Part shown: piece by piece, positions 23,916 to 32,550 of the stretch
Numbering within the stretch: the first letter of the stretch is position 1
Layout: every line of letters begins with the position of its first letter
Assembly: GCA_014649355.1 (NCBI GenBank)
Contig: BMSW01000021.1
Span: forward strand, 1 to 64,000
DNA length: 64,000 nucleotides
From: Streptomyces althioticus
Lineage (GTDB): Bacteria > Actinomycetota > Actinomycetes > Streptomycetales > Streptomycetaceae
Direction of reading: 5' to 3'
Notes under the pieces: model-generated
Told to the model about the DNA's origin: nothing
Seen by the model: the letters and a program-made list of their open reading frames with translations, nothing else
Databases searched by the model: none
Made by a program: the position numbers and the translations under genes

Positions 23916-25277
23916 ATGACGTGGCCGACGCTGTTACTGCTGGTGGTCGTCGTCGCTGCGGGTCTCCTGCGGTGGCGGCGTCCCGCCTGGTACTGGCTGA
24001 CTTTCGGCGTCACCTTCGCCATCCTGCGAGTCCTGGTCCGCTACGCCTCGGTCATGGAAGCCTGCGGCCTGACGGTCCCGCCCTCCCGCTGGCGTCTGGC
24101 TCTGGCCCGGACGTTCGACCGTCCGGCACCGGAGCACCGCGCCCCGCGCATCCTGCGGCTGCGTCCTACCCGTACCGGCCTGGCCCTTCGGCTCAAGCTG
24201 CGGCCCGGCCAGGACGCCTTCGACTTCGCCGCCGCCTCGGACCGCCTGCGCCACTCCTTCGGGATGTACGGCGTGACCTCGCGTGAACTGCGCTCGGGGG
24301 TGGTCGAGTTGAGGATGACCGGCTACGACGTGCTCAAGCGAGTGCAGATGCCCGCCAAGGTCGACACGCGTCCGATGCGGGTGCCGGTCGCCTTGCGGGC
24401 CGACGGCTCGGTGCACTACCGCGACTACCGCATGGTCCCGCACGGTCTCACGCTAGGGGCGACGGAGTCAGGCAAGTCGGTGTATCAGCGCAACCTCGTC
24501 ACCGGGCTCGCCCCGCAACACGTGGCCCTGGTGGGCATCGACTGTAAGCAGGGGGTGGAGCTGTTCCCGTTGGCGCGCCGGTTCTCCGCGCTCGCCGACA
24601 ACCCCGACAGCGCGCTGGAGCTCCTGGAGGCGCTGGTCTCGCACATGGCGGACGTGTACCAGCTCATCCGGTCTGAGCAGCGCATCACCGCTGATGTGCC
24701 GGATGCCGAGATCGCAGCCGACATCTGGGACCTGCCCGAGGACATACGCCCGGTGCCGATCGTGGTCCTGGTCGACGAGGTCGCCGAACTCGCCCTCTTC
24801 ACCACCAAGGAGGAGGAGAAGCGACGGGACCGCATCATCACCGCCTTGGTCCGCCTCGCCCAGCTCGGCCGCGCGGCCGGCATCTACCTGGAGATCTGCG
24901 GGCAGCGCTTCGGCTCCGAACTCGGCAAGGGCATCACCATGCTCCGCGCCCAGCTCACCGGCCGCACCGCCCACCGCGTCAACGACGAGACCAGTGCGAA
25001 CATGGCCTTCGGTGACATCGCCCCCGACGCCGTCCTGGCCGCCATCCAGATCCCGGCGGAGATCCGCGGCCTGGCCATCGCCGGGGACTCGACCGGCGGC
25101 TGGCACCGCATCCGTGCCCCGCACACCTCGCTGCGCCAAGCGGTGAACGTGTGCAACAAGTACGCGCACCTGACGCCGGACCTGCCCGCCCTGGCCCCGT
25201 TCCGGCCTGCGCTCGACACCCTCGCCCCGGTCCCGGCTCAGGATCCGGCTGTCGAGTCAGCCCCGGCCGCCGCCTGA
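23916..25277 (+). CDS. FtsK/SpoIIIE-type DNA translocase for conjugation (TraSA-like)
   Basis: A 453-residue membrane-anchored ATPase. Two N-terminal hydrophobic segments (about 4-18 and 26-40) are followed by the FtsK motor domain, with Walker A GATESGKS at 181-188, Walker B IVVLVDE around 282-288, and the arginine-rich GRTAHRVNDETSANMAFGD segment. In Streptomyces elements this single protein moves double-stranded DNA between hyphae. It lacks the large gamma domain region of chromosomal FtsK. It is followed by the small spread genes, as in pSAM2-type operons. Confidence 0.92.
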   Translation: MTWPTLLLLVVVVAAGLLRWRRPAWYWLTFGVTFAILRVLVRYASVMEACGLTVPPSRWRLALARTFDRPAPEHRAPRILRLRPTRTGLALRLKLRPGQDAFDFAAASDRLRHSFGMYGVTSRELRSGVVELRMTGYDVLKRVQMPAKVDTRPMRVPVALRADGSVHYRDYRMVPHGLTLGATESGKSVYQRNLVTGLAPQHVALVGIDCKQGVELFPLARRFSALADNPDSALELLEALVSHMADVYQLIRSEQRITADVPDAEIAADIWDLPEDIRPVPIVVLVDEVAELALFTTKEEEKRRDRIITALVRLAQLGRAAGIYLEICGQRFGSELGKGITMLRAQLTGRTAHRVNDETSANMAFGDIAPDAVLAAIQIPAEIRGLAIAGDSTGGWHRIRAPHTSLRQAVNVCNKYAHLTPDLPALAPFRPALDTLAPVPAQDPAVESAPAAA

Positions 25278-25357
25278 ACCACCCCGCCTGATCGGTCGGC
25301 GCGACCGCTTCGCGCCAGGTCCCTACCCCTCCCATGCCAGAAACCGGAGGTGAACCC

Positions 25358-25561
25358 GTGCAGCCTCGCGAGGACTTCAACCGCACGGTCCAGCTGCTCA
25401 GCGCCCTGGCCCTGTACGCCCACACCTACGGAGCCGACCCCGTCTTCGTCGACGCCGTCGGCCCGTCCCTGGCAGCCTCCCTGCCCGAGCCGCCGCCCGG
25501 CGTCTTCCCGCCCGGCTACGCCCCCACCGACGGCCCCCGCTACCCCGGAGGGCAGTGCTGA
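25358..25561 (+). CDS. Small hypothetical transfer-operon protein
   Basis: A 67-residue protein from a GTG at 25358, preceded eight bases upstream by GGAGG. An ATG at 25334 is in frame but lacks such a site. The product has an N-terminal helix (EDFNRTVQLLSALALYAHTYG) and a Pro-rich C-terminus (PEPPPGVFPPGYAPTDGPRYPGGQC). Its TGA overlaps the next gene's ATG by one base (TGATG), so translation is coupled. No family is recognised. Confidence 0.65.
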   Translation: MQPREDFNRTVQLLSALALYAHTYGADPVFVDAVGPSLAASLPEPPPGVFPPGYAPTDGPRYPGGQC

Positions 25562-26232
25562 TGCCGCGCCCGCCCTTCCGCGTCGATGCCGTGCTGGTGC
25601 AGGCGGTCATCGCCGGGGCGCTGTCCTTCGCCCACCTGCACGACCTGGCCGCCGCTGCCGGACAGGACGGCTGGAAGGCCTGGGCCTACCCGGTCTCGGT
25701 CGACCTGCTCCTGGTGGCAGCGTGGCGACGGCTGCGCACGGACGGGCCGTCTCGGTTGGCCTGGTGCTGGTTCCTGATCGCCCTGGTGGCCTCGCTCGGG
25801 GCGAACGTCGCCACGGCCGGACTCCTCGACCTGGACGACGTTCCGGCCTGGCTGCGCATCCTCGTCGCTGCCTGGCCCGCCTTGGCATTCATGGGCGGCA
25901 CCCTCCTCGCCCACTCGGCGACCAGCCGGGAGCAGAGGCCGGCACCCGCCGATCCGGTCACCGAGCCGGACCCGGAACCCGAACCGGCAGCCGTCTCTGA
26001 ACCGGCCCCCGAGCCCTCGACGACGGTCCCGGCCCGCGAGGAAGCCCCGGCCCTGCCGACTGCCAAGCCGCGTCCAGCGGTTCCGGTCCCGGCCGCGCTG
26101 GTCGACCACGCCCGCAAGGTCGCCGCCGACCACCAGCAGCGCACCGGCTCCCGGATCGACACCGACACCCTGCGCGCCCGACTCGGCGTCCCGCCCCAGC
26201 TCGCCGACGCCATCGCCGCCCAGCTCGCCTGA
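25561..26232 (+). CDS. DUF2637 membrane protein (Spd-type)
   Basis: A 223-residue protein with four hydrophobic segments in the first 120 residues (VLVQAVIAGALSFAHLHDLA, YPVSVDLLLVAAW, CWFLIALVASLGANVATAGLL, ILVAAWPALAFMGGTLLAH). A Pro/Glu-rich linker follows, then a C-terminal DNA-binding-like helix pair (DTDTLRARLGVPPQLADAIAAQL). The pattern is that of DUF2637 proteins, which are common in AICE transfer operons. A role in intramycelial spread is inferred. The ATG at 25561 overlaps the preceding stop. Confidence 0.8.
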   Translation: MPRPPFRVDAVLVQAVIAGALSFAHLHDLAAAAGQDGWKAWAYPVSVDLLLVAAWRRLRTDGPSRLAWCWFLIALVASLGANVATAGLLDLDDVPAWLRILVAAWPALAFMGGTLLAHSATSREQRPAPADPVTEPDPEPEPAAVSEPAPEPSTTVPAREEAPALPTAKPRPAVPVPAALVDHARKVAADHQQRTGSRIDTDTLRARLGVPPQLADAIAAQLA

Positions 26233-26251
26233 CCCGAAAGGACACCCGTCG

Positions 26252-26443
26252 ATGCCCGCCCGCGACTTCTTCCACTCCGTGATGCGGATCGGCCCGGTAC
26301 AGATCGGCACCCACCGCGACCGCAACGGCCAGACCAAGCACGCCGCCGTATGCAGCGCCGACGGCTGCGGCTGGTCCGCCGACTACACCAGCCAGACCGC
26401 CGCCCAGCTCGCCGCCCGCACCCACCGCTGCAAGGTCCGTTAG
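26252..26443 (+). CDS. Mobile element transfer protein (SpdA-like), small zinc-finger-like
   Basis: A 63-residue protein (MPARDFFHSVMRIGPVQIGTH...) with a Cys/His arrangement C-x4-C followed by a C-terminal H-R-C, consistent with a small metal-bound fold. Short proteins of this kind are annotated as mobile element transfer proteins in AICEs. It starts with ATG after GAAAGGA, 19 bp downstream of the DUF2637 gene, and belongs to the same transfer operon. Confidence 0.75.
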   Translation: MPARDFFHSVMRIGPVQIGTHRDRNGQTKHAAVCSADGCGWSADYTSQTAAQLAARTHRCKVR

Positions 26444-26451
26444 GAGGCCCC

Positions 26452-26607
26452 GTGGACGTCCCCCTCTGGTTCGCCCTGCTCGTCGTCGGAGTCCTCGGCG
26501 TCAAGCTCATCCGCCCGCCCTGGTGGCTGATCGCCGTGCTCTTGCTGGGCGGCTACCTCCTCGCCGACAGCCTCCTGGCCCCCGTCATCGACACCGCCGT
26601 CAAGTAA
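26452..26607 (+). CDS. Very small two-helix membrane protein (SpdB-like)
   Basis: A 51-residue product from a GTG at 26452, with AGGAGG five bases upstream. It is almost entirely hydrophobic: VPLWFALLVVGVLGVKLI, then PPWWLIAVLLLGGYLLADSLL. It is too short to stand out by length, but the ribosome site, tight 8-bp spacing to the previous stop and AICE context support it. It probably sits in the membrane with the other spread proteins. Confidence 0.68.
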   Translation: MDVPLWFALLVVGVLGVKLIRPPWWLIAVLLLGGYLLADSLLAPVIDTAVK

Positions 26608-26619
26608 GGAGATCCGCTG

Positions 26620-26940
26620 ATGTTCCGGCCCAAGCTCCCCACCATGCCCCAGCCGACCGGCACGACCACCCCGCCGACCGTCGTCGTCCCGACCACCATC
26701 ACCCCCGGCAGCCCGACCCCGCCGGCACCCGCCGTGCCTGCCCCGGCGCCGTCCCGGCCGACGGTCCAGCTCACCCCCAGCACCGCGCTCATCCTGGTCG
26801 GCGGCGGCACCGCCGTGGTCCTGGTGGTCGGCGCCGTCTTGGTCTCCATGCTCCTGGCCGTCGCCGTCACCGCCGCCTCGGTCGCCGTCTGCGCCCTGGT
26901 GCTGCGCTCGCTCCTGGCCTCGGACGCCAAGCGCCGCTGA
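26620..26940 (+). CDS. SpdD-like spread protein
   Basis: A 106-residue protein with a Pro/Thr-rich N-terminal half (PTGTTTPPTVVVPTT..., PAPAPSRPTVQ), then a long hydrophobic region (ALILVGGGTAVVLVVGAVLVSMLLAVAVTAASVAVCALVL) and a short basic end (SDAKRR). This is the SpdD layout found in Streptomyces conjugative elements, where spd genes promote spread along the recipient mycelium. An ATG follows AAGGAGA, 12 bp after the previous gene. Confidence 0.8.
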   Translation: MFRPKLPTMPQPTGTTTPPTVVVPTTITPGSPTPPAPAVPAPAPSRPTVQLTPSTALILVGGGTAVVLVVGAVLVSMLLAVAVTAASVAVCALVLRSLLASDAKRR

Positions 26941-26946
26941 CCGATC

Positions 26947-27030
26947 CCGGAGGGCGTCGCACAAGCCGCCAAGCACGCCGCCGCCTCCCGGACCCCGCTC
27001 GACTCCAACCGCGATCAACGAAAGGAAGAA
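26947..27030. repeat. Repeated leader element, copy 1 (before the GGDEF gene)
   Basis: A 25-nt block, CACAAGCCGCCAAGCACG with its flanks (26958-26982), is identical to 27603-27627. It is enclosed by an imperfect stem CCGGAGG...CCTCCCGG. Downstream, TCCAACCGC and GAAAGGAA are also shared with copy 2, so the whole leader of about 80 bp is duplicated. Confidence 0.65.
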
Positions 27031-27035
27031 CGCAC

Positions 27036-27587
27036 ATGGAAGCTCACATAGCCGCCGCCTTGGTTCCGCTACTGGGCTGGGCCGTCCACGGAAGCGTCCT
27101 CACTCACCGGCTCGCCTCCGCCCGCCGCGACCCGCTGACCGGTCTGCACACCCGCGCCGGATGGACCGCCCGCGCCGAACACTGCATCCGCCGGCACCCG
27201 TCCGCGGCCGTGCTCCTGGTCGACCTCGACCACTTCAAGACCCTCAACGACACGCACGGCCACGCCGCCGGAGACGCGGCCCTCATCGCAGTCGCCGACC
27301 GGCTCCGTACCTGGTGCGGACGCAACGGCACCGCCGGACGCCTCGGAGGGGACGAGTTCGTGGCCGTCGTCCGCGACATGACCACCACAGACCTCGACGC
27401 ACTCACCACCGCACTCCACCGGCCTGTGAACCACGCCGGGATGTCGCTGCCGCTGGCCGCCTCCATCGGGGCCTGCCGCGTGGCCCAACTGTCGGTACCG
27501 GCGCTGAGCGATGCGCTCGCCGCCGCCGACGCGGCCATGTACGCGGCCAAGGGCCGCAGTCGTCGAGGCGCGCGCCCCTCCCACTGA
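27036..27587 (+). CDS. GGDEF-domain protein (probable diguanylate cyclase)
   Basis: A 183-residue protein. A short N-terminal hydrophobic stretch (about residues 4-24) is followed directly by a full GGDEF domain with DPLTGLHTRAG (32-42), LLVDLDHFKTLNDTHGH with metal-ligand Asp63, and an intact GGDEF at 104-108. The RxxD inhibitory site usually found just before GGDEF is absent, so product feedback at that site is unlikely. It probably makes c-di-GMP, which in Streptomyces controls BldD and the sigma-WhiG anti-sigma factor. It lies in the transfer operon between two copies of a leader repeat. Confidence 0.87.
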   Translation: MEAHIAAALVPLLGWAVHGSVLTHRLASARRDPLTGLHTRAGWTARAEHCIRRHPSAAVLLVDLDHFKTLNDTHGHAAGDAALIAVADRLRTWCGRNGTAGRLGGDEFVAVVRDMTTTDLDALTTALHRPVNHAGMSLPLAASIGACRVAQLSVPALSDALAAADAAMYAAKGRSRRGARPSH

Positions 27588-27590
27588 GAG

Positions 27591-27665
27591 GCCACCGGGT
27601 GGCGCACAAGCCGCCAAGCACGCCGCCACCCGGGGCCGTTCCTTCCAACCGCAATCGAAAGGAAC
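27591..27665. repeat. Repeated leader element, copy 2 (after the GGDEF gene)
   Basis: A perfect 10-bp stem, CCGGGTGGCG (27595-27604) with CGCCACCCGG (27624-27633), encloses the same loop sequence as copy 1. The stem differs by a compensatory change (TGG/CCA here, AGG/CCT in copy 1), suggesting selection on RNA folding. Confidence 0.65.
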
Positions 27666-27672
27666 CACCATC

Positions 27673-27855
27673 ATGACCCACCGCACGCCGCCCGCACGAC
27701 GGATCTGCCCGTCCTGCGACGGCTTCGCCACCGCCGCCATCACCTTGGGCGGCCGCGACCGGCACGGACACCTGCGCACCATCACCATCCACTGCCCTGC
27801 CTGCCACGGCACCGGCACCACCCGCCGCGTGCGCCCGCAGGAGGTGACCGCCTGA
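27673..27855 (+). CDS. Small zinc-ribbon protein
   Basis: A 60-residue protein with two CxxCxG-type knuckles, CPSCDGF (about 13-19) and CPACHGTG (about 42-49), like half of the DnaJ zinc domain. It probably binds one zinc ion and may mediate protein or nucleic-acid contacts. It begins with ATG after GAAAGGAA. Its TGA overlaps the following ATG (TGATG). Proteins like this are common between spdD and rep in AICEs. No function is known. Confidence 0.72.
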   Translation: MTHRTPPARRICPSCDGFATAAITLGGRDRHGHLRTITIHCPACHGTGTTRRVRPQEVTA

Positions 27856-28054
27856 TGCCCCGCCGCTGGAGCCGAGGCGTCGACCGCCTCCACTACGAAG
27901 AGATCGACGGCGACTACGACCGCCTGAAGAAGACCGCCAAAGCCCACGACCTGCACGACGGCAACCGCAAGCTCCCCCTGACCGGCCGCACCCGTCCCTC
28001 CAAGGACCTGTCCGGCCCGACCAGCAACGACGCCAGCACCCCGAAGAAGCGAGG

Positions 28055-28067
<13 letters not shown>
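27855..28067 (+). CDS. Small basic hypothetical protein upstream of rep
   Basis: A 70-residue, strongly basic protein (MPRRWSRGVDRLHYEEIDGDYDRLKKTAKAHDL..., ending PKKRGWRR). No family is recognised. It is translationally coupled to the zinc-ribbon gene (TGATG) and overlaps the start of the rep gene by 13 bp. The charge and position suggest a DNA-associated accessory role in replication, but that is speculation. Confidence 0.6.
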
Positions 28068-29446
<1,379 letters not shown>

Positions 29447-29448
29447 CC

Positions 29449-29646
29449 ATGGCCTCAGAACTGCCGAACCGGTTCCTGACCCCTGAGGACCTGGTCGAGA
29501 TGTTCGAACTCCCCAGCGTCGAGACCGTCTACCAGTGGCGCCGCAAGCGCACCGGTCCCCGCGGCTTCCGCGTCGGCCGGCACCTCCGCTTCGACCCCAC
29601 CGACGTACGGGCCTGGGTCGACTCCCGGATCGAAGAGGCGGCTTGA
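29449..29646 (+). CDS. xis: Excisionase (Xis), MerR-type helix-turn-helix
   Basis: A 65-residue protein (MASELPNRFLTPEDLVEMFELPSVETVYQWRRKRTGPRGFRVGRHLRFDPTDVRAWVDSRI) with the winged-helix pattern typical of helix-turn-helix 17/excisionase proteins. It lies between rep and int. Its last base is shared with the integrase start (TGATGG), the usual xis-int coupling. It should bend DNA at the attachment sites and favour excision. Confidence 0.88.
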   Translation: MASELPNRFLTPEDLVEMFELPSVETVYQWRRKRTGPRGFRVGRHLRFDPTDVRAWVDSRIEEAA

Positions 29647-30881
29647 TGGCCGGGCACATCCAAGACCGCTGGTACAAGACCGAGCCGGGGCCGGACGGCA
29701 AGCCCGTGAAGTCCAAGACCCCTCGGTACGGCACCGGCATGCGCTACCGCGCCCGGTACATCGGTCCCGACGGCACCGAGAAGTCCAAGAGCTTTCCGGA
29801 CCGACAGAAGCGGCTCGCTGAGCAGTGGCTCACAGAGATCGCTTCGGACATGACTCGCGGTCGATACATCGACCCACAGGCAGCTCGGATCACCTTCAAG
29901 ACCTACGCGGAGAGGTGGCTCCGTACGCATGGCATCGACCCCGCCAGCCAGGTGGTGGTCGAGCAGCGGTTACGCCTGCATGCCTTCCGGTTGATCGGCT
30001 CCCGACCACTGGACTCGTTCCGACCGGAGCACATTCGCGAGCTGGTGAGTGCGCTGGATAACGATCCGGCCGTGAGTGGTGGCTACGCGCGCAACATCTA
30101 CGGCGACGTGCGAGCCGTGCTGAGTGCGGCCGTCGACGACGGGCTGTTACCCCACAACCCGTGCTCCGCCAAGTCCGTCCGCCCGCCGGCCGCCGAGCAG
30201 CGCCGCGTGGTGCCGTGGCTCCCCAGCCAAGTTCGGGCGGTTCGTGCAGCGCTCCCCCAGCGGTACCGCCCCATGGTCGACGTGGGCGCCGGGTGCGGGC
30301 TCCGCCAGGGCGAGATCGTGGGGCTGGCTGAGGACGCACTCGACTTCGACGGTGGCGTCCTGCGAGTGGTCCGGCAGGTGAAGCTGATCCGCGGGAAGGC
30401 CGTCTACGCGCCGCCGAAGTGCAACAAGGAACGGGACGTCCCGTTGCCGCCCTCGGTGGCCGACGCACTCAGGGCTCACATGGACGCCTACAAGCCGATC
30501 GAGATCACGTTGCCGTGGCGCAAGCCGGACGGCCCCAAGGTGTCGGCCCGCCTCCTGTTCACGAACACCGCCGGCGGCCTCGTCTGGCGTAGCAACTTCA
30601 ACGTCCAGGTGTGGAAGCCTGCGCTCGCGGCGGCGGGCCTGATCTCGAAGGCCGGGACGGACGGCAAGCACCAGTCGGCTCGCGAGCACGGCATGCACGC
30701 CTTGCGGCACTTCTACGCCTCGGTGCTCCTGGACGCTGGCGAGAGCGTCAAGGCCGTGAGCGAGTACCTGGGCCACTCGGACCCTGGGCTGACACTTCGG
30801 GTGTACGCGCACCTGATGCCATCGAGCAGGCGACGAACTCAACGGGCTATCGATGCCGCGCTACTGGGCCGCGATCGTTAG
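29646..30881 (+). CDS. int: Tyrosine site-specific integrase
   Basis: A 411-residue tyrosine recombinase. An N-terminal arm-type/AP2-like region (about 1-75) is followed by the core-binding SAM-like domain (about 83-165) and the catalytic domain. Catalytic residues are Arg220 (GCGLRQGE), HALR at 351-354, His377 (YLGHSD) and nucleophile Tyr387 (RVYAHL). It has two in-frame TTA codons (residues 109 and 168), so translation should depend on bldA. It should recombine the 42-bp att sites; attR is about 670 bp downstream. Confidence 0.93.
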   Translation: MAGHIQDRWYKTEPGPDGKPVKSKTPRYGTGMRYRARYIGPDGTEKSKSFPDRQKRLAEQWLTEIASDMTRGRYIDPQAARITFKTYAERWLRTHGIDPASQVVVEQRLRLHAFRLIGSRPLDSFRPEHIRELVSALDNDPAVSGGYARNIYGDVRAVLSAAVDDGLLPHNPCSAKSVRPPAAEQRRVVPWLPSQVRAVRAALPQRYRPMVDVGAGCGLRQGEIVGLAEDALDFDGGVLRVVRQVKLIRGKAVYAPPKCNKERDVPLPPSVADALRAHMDAYKPIEITLPWRKPDGPKVSARLLFTNTAGGLVWRSNFNVQVWKPALAAAGLISKAGTDGKHQSAREHGMHALRHFYASVLLDAGESVKAVSEYLGHSDPGLTLRVYAHLMPSSRRRTQRAIDAALLGRDR

Positions 30882-31054
30882 AGCCTCTTGCTGGCTCATT
30901 GCACCGAATCTTCCAAAAGCGGCACACGGTGTGCGCTGATCCGGTTGACTATGAGCGAACGCTAACCGTTGATGCTTCCTGCGTTCTGCGAGCCCTGAAC
31001 CACAACGACACCCGTTCGGGAGTCGGCACAGGCTCGTTGGATGGAGGAAACAAC

Positions 31055-31240
31055 ATGGTCAGTCCATGGGGCCGCTTGAAGGCTCAGTGGTTAGCGGTTG
31101 TCCAGCGATGCAAGCTCTGGCGAAGGCGTATACGCGGCAGTAAGACCTACGGTCGCGCGAGGCGTGTAGCCAGGGAGGTGCTCGTGATAGTGGCGGCAAC
31201 CACCATCACGAGCGCCCTGCCTCAGCTGTTCAATCGCTAG
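31055..31240 (+). CDS. Small basic protein with a C-terminal hydrophobic helix, near attR
   Basis: A 61-residue product. The basic N-terminal part (KLWRRRIRGSKTYGRARRVAREV) leads into a hydrophobic segment (LVIVAATTITSALPQLF). The ATG at 31055 has GGAGG eight bases upstream, and a strong terminator hairpin starts 28 bp after the stop, so it looks like a real single-gene unit. It carries one in-frame TTA codon (residue 13). No family is recognised. A membrane-active or toxin-like peptide is possible but unproven. Confidence 0.55.
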   Translation: MVSPWGRLKAQWLAVVQRCKLWRRRIRGSKTYGRARRVAREVLVIVAATTITSALPQLFNR

Positions 31241-31267
31241 GTTCAACAACTGTTCAACTGCGAGGTA

Positions 31268-31299
31268 CGGGGCCCTACTGCTGCGCTGGCGGAGGGCCC
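31268..31299. terminator. Perfect 8-bp hairpin after the 61-residue gene
   Basis: GGGGCCCT (31268-31275) pairs with AGGGCCCC (31292-31299), followed by a T-rich stretch (TTCCTCTTGTC). The rest of 31241-31546 contains no supportable gene. Confidence 0.7.
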
Positions 31300-31352
31300 C
31301 TTCCTCTTGTCTATGGAGCCCGCGGTCTCGTACCAACCAGAACTCCACCCAA

Positions 31353-31370
31353 GCGCATCTGCGGATGCGC
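31353..31370. repeat. Perfect 7-bp hairpin in the element right end
   Basis: GCGCATC (31353-31359) and GATGCGC (31364-31370) flank a TGCG tetraloop. It may be a back-up terminator for transcription entering from the displaced rlmN promoter, or a protein site near attR. Confidence 0.45.
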
Positions 31371-31456
31371 GTGATGGCTCTACGGTAGCGCCCATTTGCA
31401 CGTCATGTGTCAACTCCGCGCAACTGGCGGCCTCACTTGGGTCATCACGAACCATC

Positions 31457-31476
31457 GACGGCCCAGAGACGGCCCG
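31457..31476. promoter_or_regulatory. Putative integrase/Xis arm-type site (right end)
   Basis: GACGGCCCAGAGACGGCCCG, identical to 17707-17726, is itself two GACGGCCC units 11 bp apart, one helical turn. The two copies lie 70 and 76 bp from the 42-bp core, on opposite sides in the excised circle. This is the geometry of arm-type sites. Confidence 0.55.
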
Positions 31477-31546
31477 ACAAATCGCAGTTGTGTGCCACCA
31501 GTCCTGATCGCCCTGGTGGGAGACCCTCTGACGCTGTCGCCGTGCC

Positions 31547-31588
31547 AGTTCTCCGGGCTTAGGCATGGCTGTACCAGTGTCGCAGATC
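31547..31588. repeat. attR: 42-bp attachment-site repeat with orphan rlmN start
   Basis: Identical to 17589-17630. Read on the minus strand it still holds ATG and the first rlmN codons (MPKPGEL), but these now run into unrelated element sequence. Confidence 0.92.
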
Positions 31589-31824
31589 CAGATGGGTGAC
31601 CTGCGGGTGTCGGGGGCCACACCTGTCGGTGGGGGGCGTCGCTGGTCGCTCTTGAGCGCCTCCGACGGCCCGGGGGCGATCACTCGACGCTTGCGCGCCA
31701 CTCATCGAGCCGTGCCGCCGAGTGCCGTTGCCGTCCATCGTCGGCGCTGTCAGCACAGCCGTCGTCGCCGTGGGCGACACCGCACCGCTTCATTAGTTCG
31801 GTCACAGTGGTCGGCGACCAAGCA
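31589..31824. promoter_or_regulatory. Displaced native rlmN upstream region
   Basis: Chromosomal sequence that lay upstream of rlmN before integration. It shares about 120 bp of diverged similarity with 17631-17760. No gene is seen. Any promoter here now fires leftward into the element. Confidence 0.65.
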
Positions 31825-32307
31825 TCAAGCGCCGACACCGTCGGTCGCCGAGCCGTCGGTGACCGGCTTGGTACGTCGTCGTCCGGCGTCGTTGACGTCA
31901 GCGGTGGATGCCAGTGCGCGACTCAGCGGGAAGGCCGCACTCAGCACCAATACGCCGAAGAGCGTCATGGGCAAGAGCCCGACCGGACGGACGAAGGCAG
32001 CCGGGTGCGTCAGGACGGCATCCCACTGAACCCACCAGTTCGCAGTGAGGTCGACGAGCATGATGCCAGCACAAAGGAGCGGCCCGAGTGGGTGGACACG
32101 GACGGTCAGCAGGGCCGCCAACGGATCCAGCAGGAGGAGAGCGTGGAACAGCAGTTGCACCGGTACCGGCGCGTAGCTGTACGCGGCCGGCCCGCCCGCC
32201 ACCAAGAAGTACGCGTGCGCCACCGTTCCTTCGAGAAATCCGACGACGTACACAGCCACCAACCACCGAGCCCACGTCGGGCGACTCCCCCACCGCATTC
32301 CGATCAC
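31825..32307 (-). CDS. Predicted four-helix membrane protein
   Basis: A 160-residue protein with hydrophobic segments near residues 13-35 (WARWLVAVYVVGFLEGTVAHAYF), 46-66, 74-92 and 105-125, and a short polar C-terminal tail. I recognise no specific family. An alternative start three codons in (MRWGSRP) cannot be excluded. It lies just outside the element and may once have been the rlmN upstream neighbour, in the same orientation. Confidence 0.68.
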   Translation of the reverse strand: MIGMRWGSRPTWARWLVAVYVVGFLEGTVAHAYFLVAGGPAAYSYAPVPVQLLFHALLLLDPLAALLTVRVHPLGPLLCAGIMLVDLTANWWVQWDAVLTHPAAFVRPVGLLPMTLFGVLVLSAAFPLSRALASTADVNDAGRRRTKPVTDGSATDGVGA

Positions 32308-32550
32308 TCTAGGCCGCCAGCTCGTCAGAGGCGCCGGATCCGACGACGATCGGACATCACCGGTGTGAAAGATCCCGTATGCGGATCAGGCTGACCCGCA
32401 GACGCTGGCGTACCACACGTCGGATCTGTGGCTGCTGGTGCCCGCAGTTCCCCAGACGGAGTGCAGCAGGAAGAGGGCGTTGCCGCGGGGCTGCCGGTCA
32501 CGCCGTAATCGGGTCGCGCCCCGGCCGGGCCGCGTCCTACTCTGCGCGCC

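Noticed and set aside
32308..32550. T-box riboswitch in front of proS
   Set aside because: I could not find the conserved T-box sequence or an antiterminator; actinobacterial T-boxes are best known on ileS.
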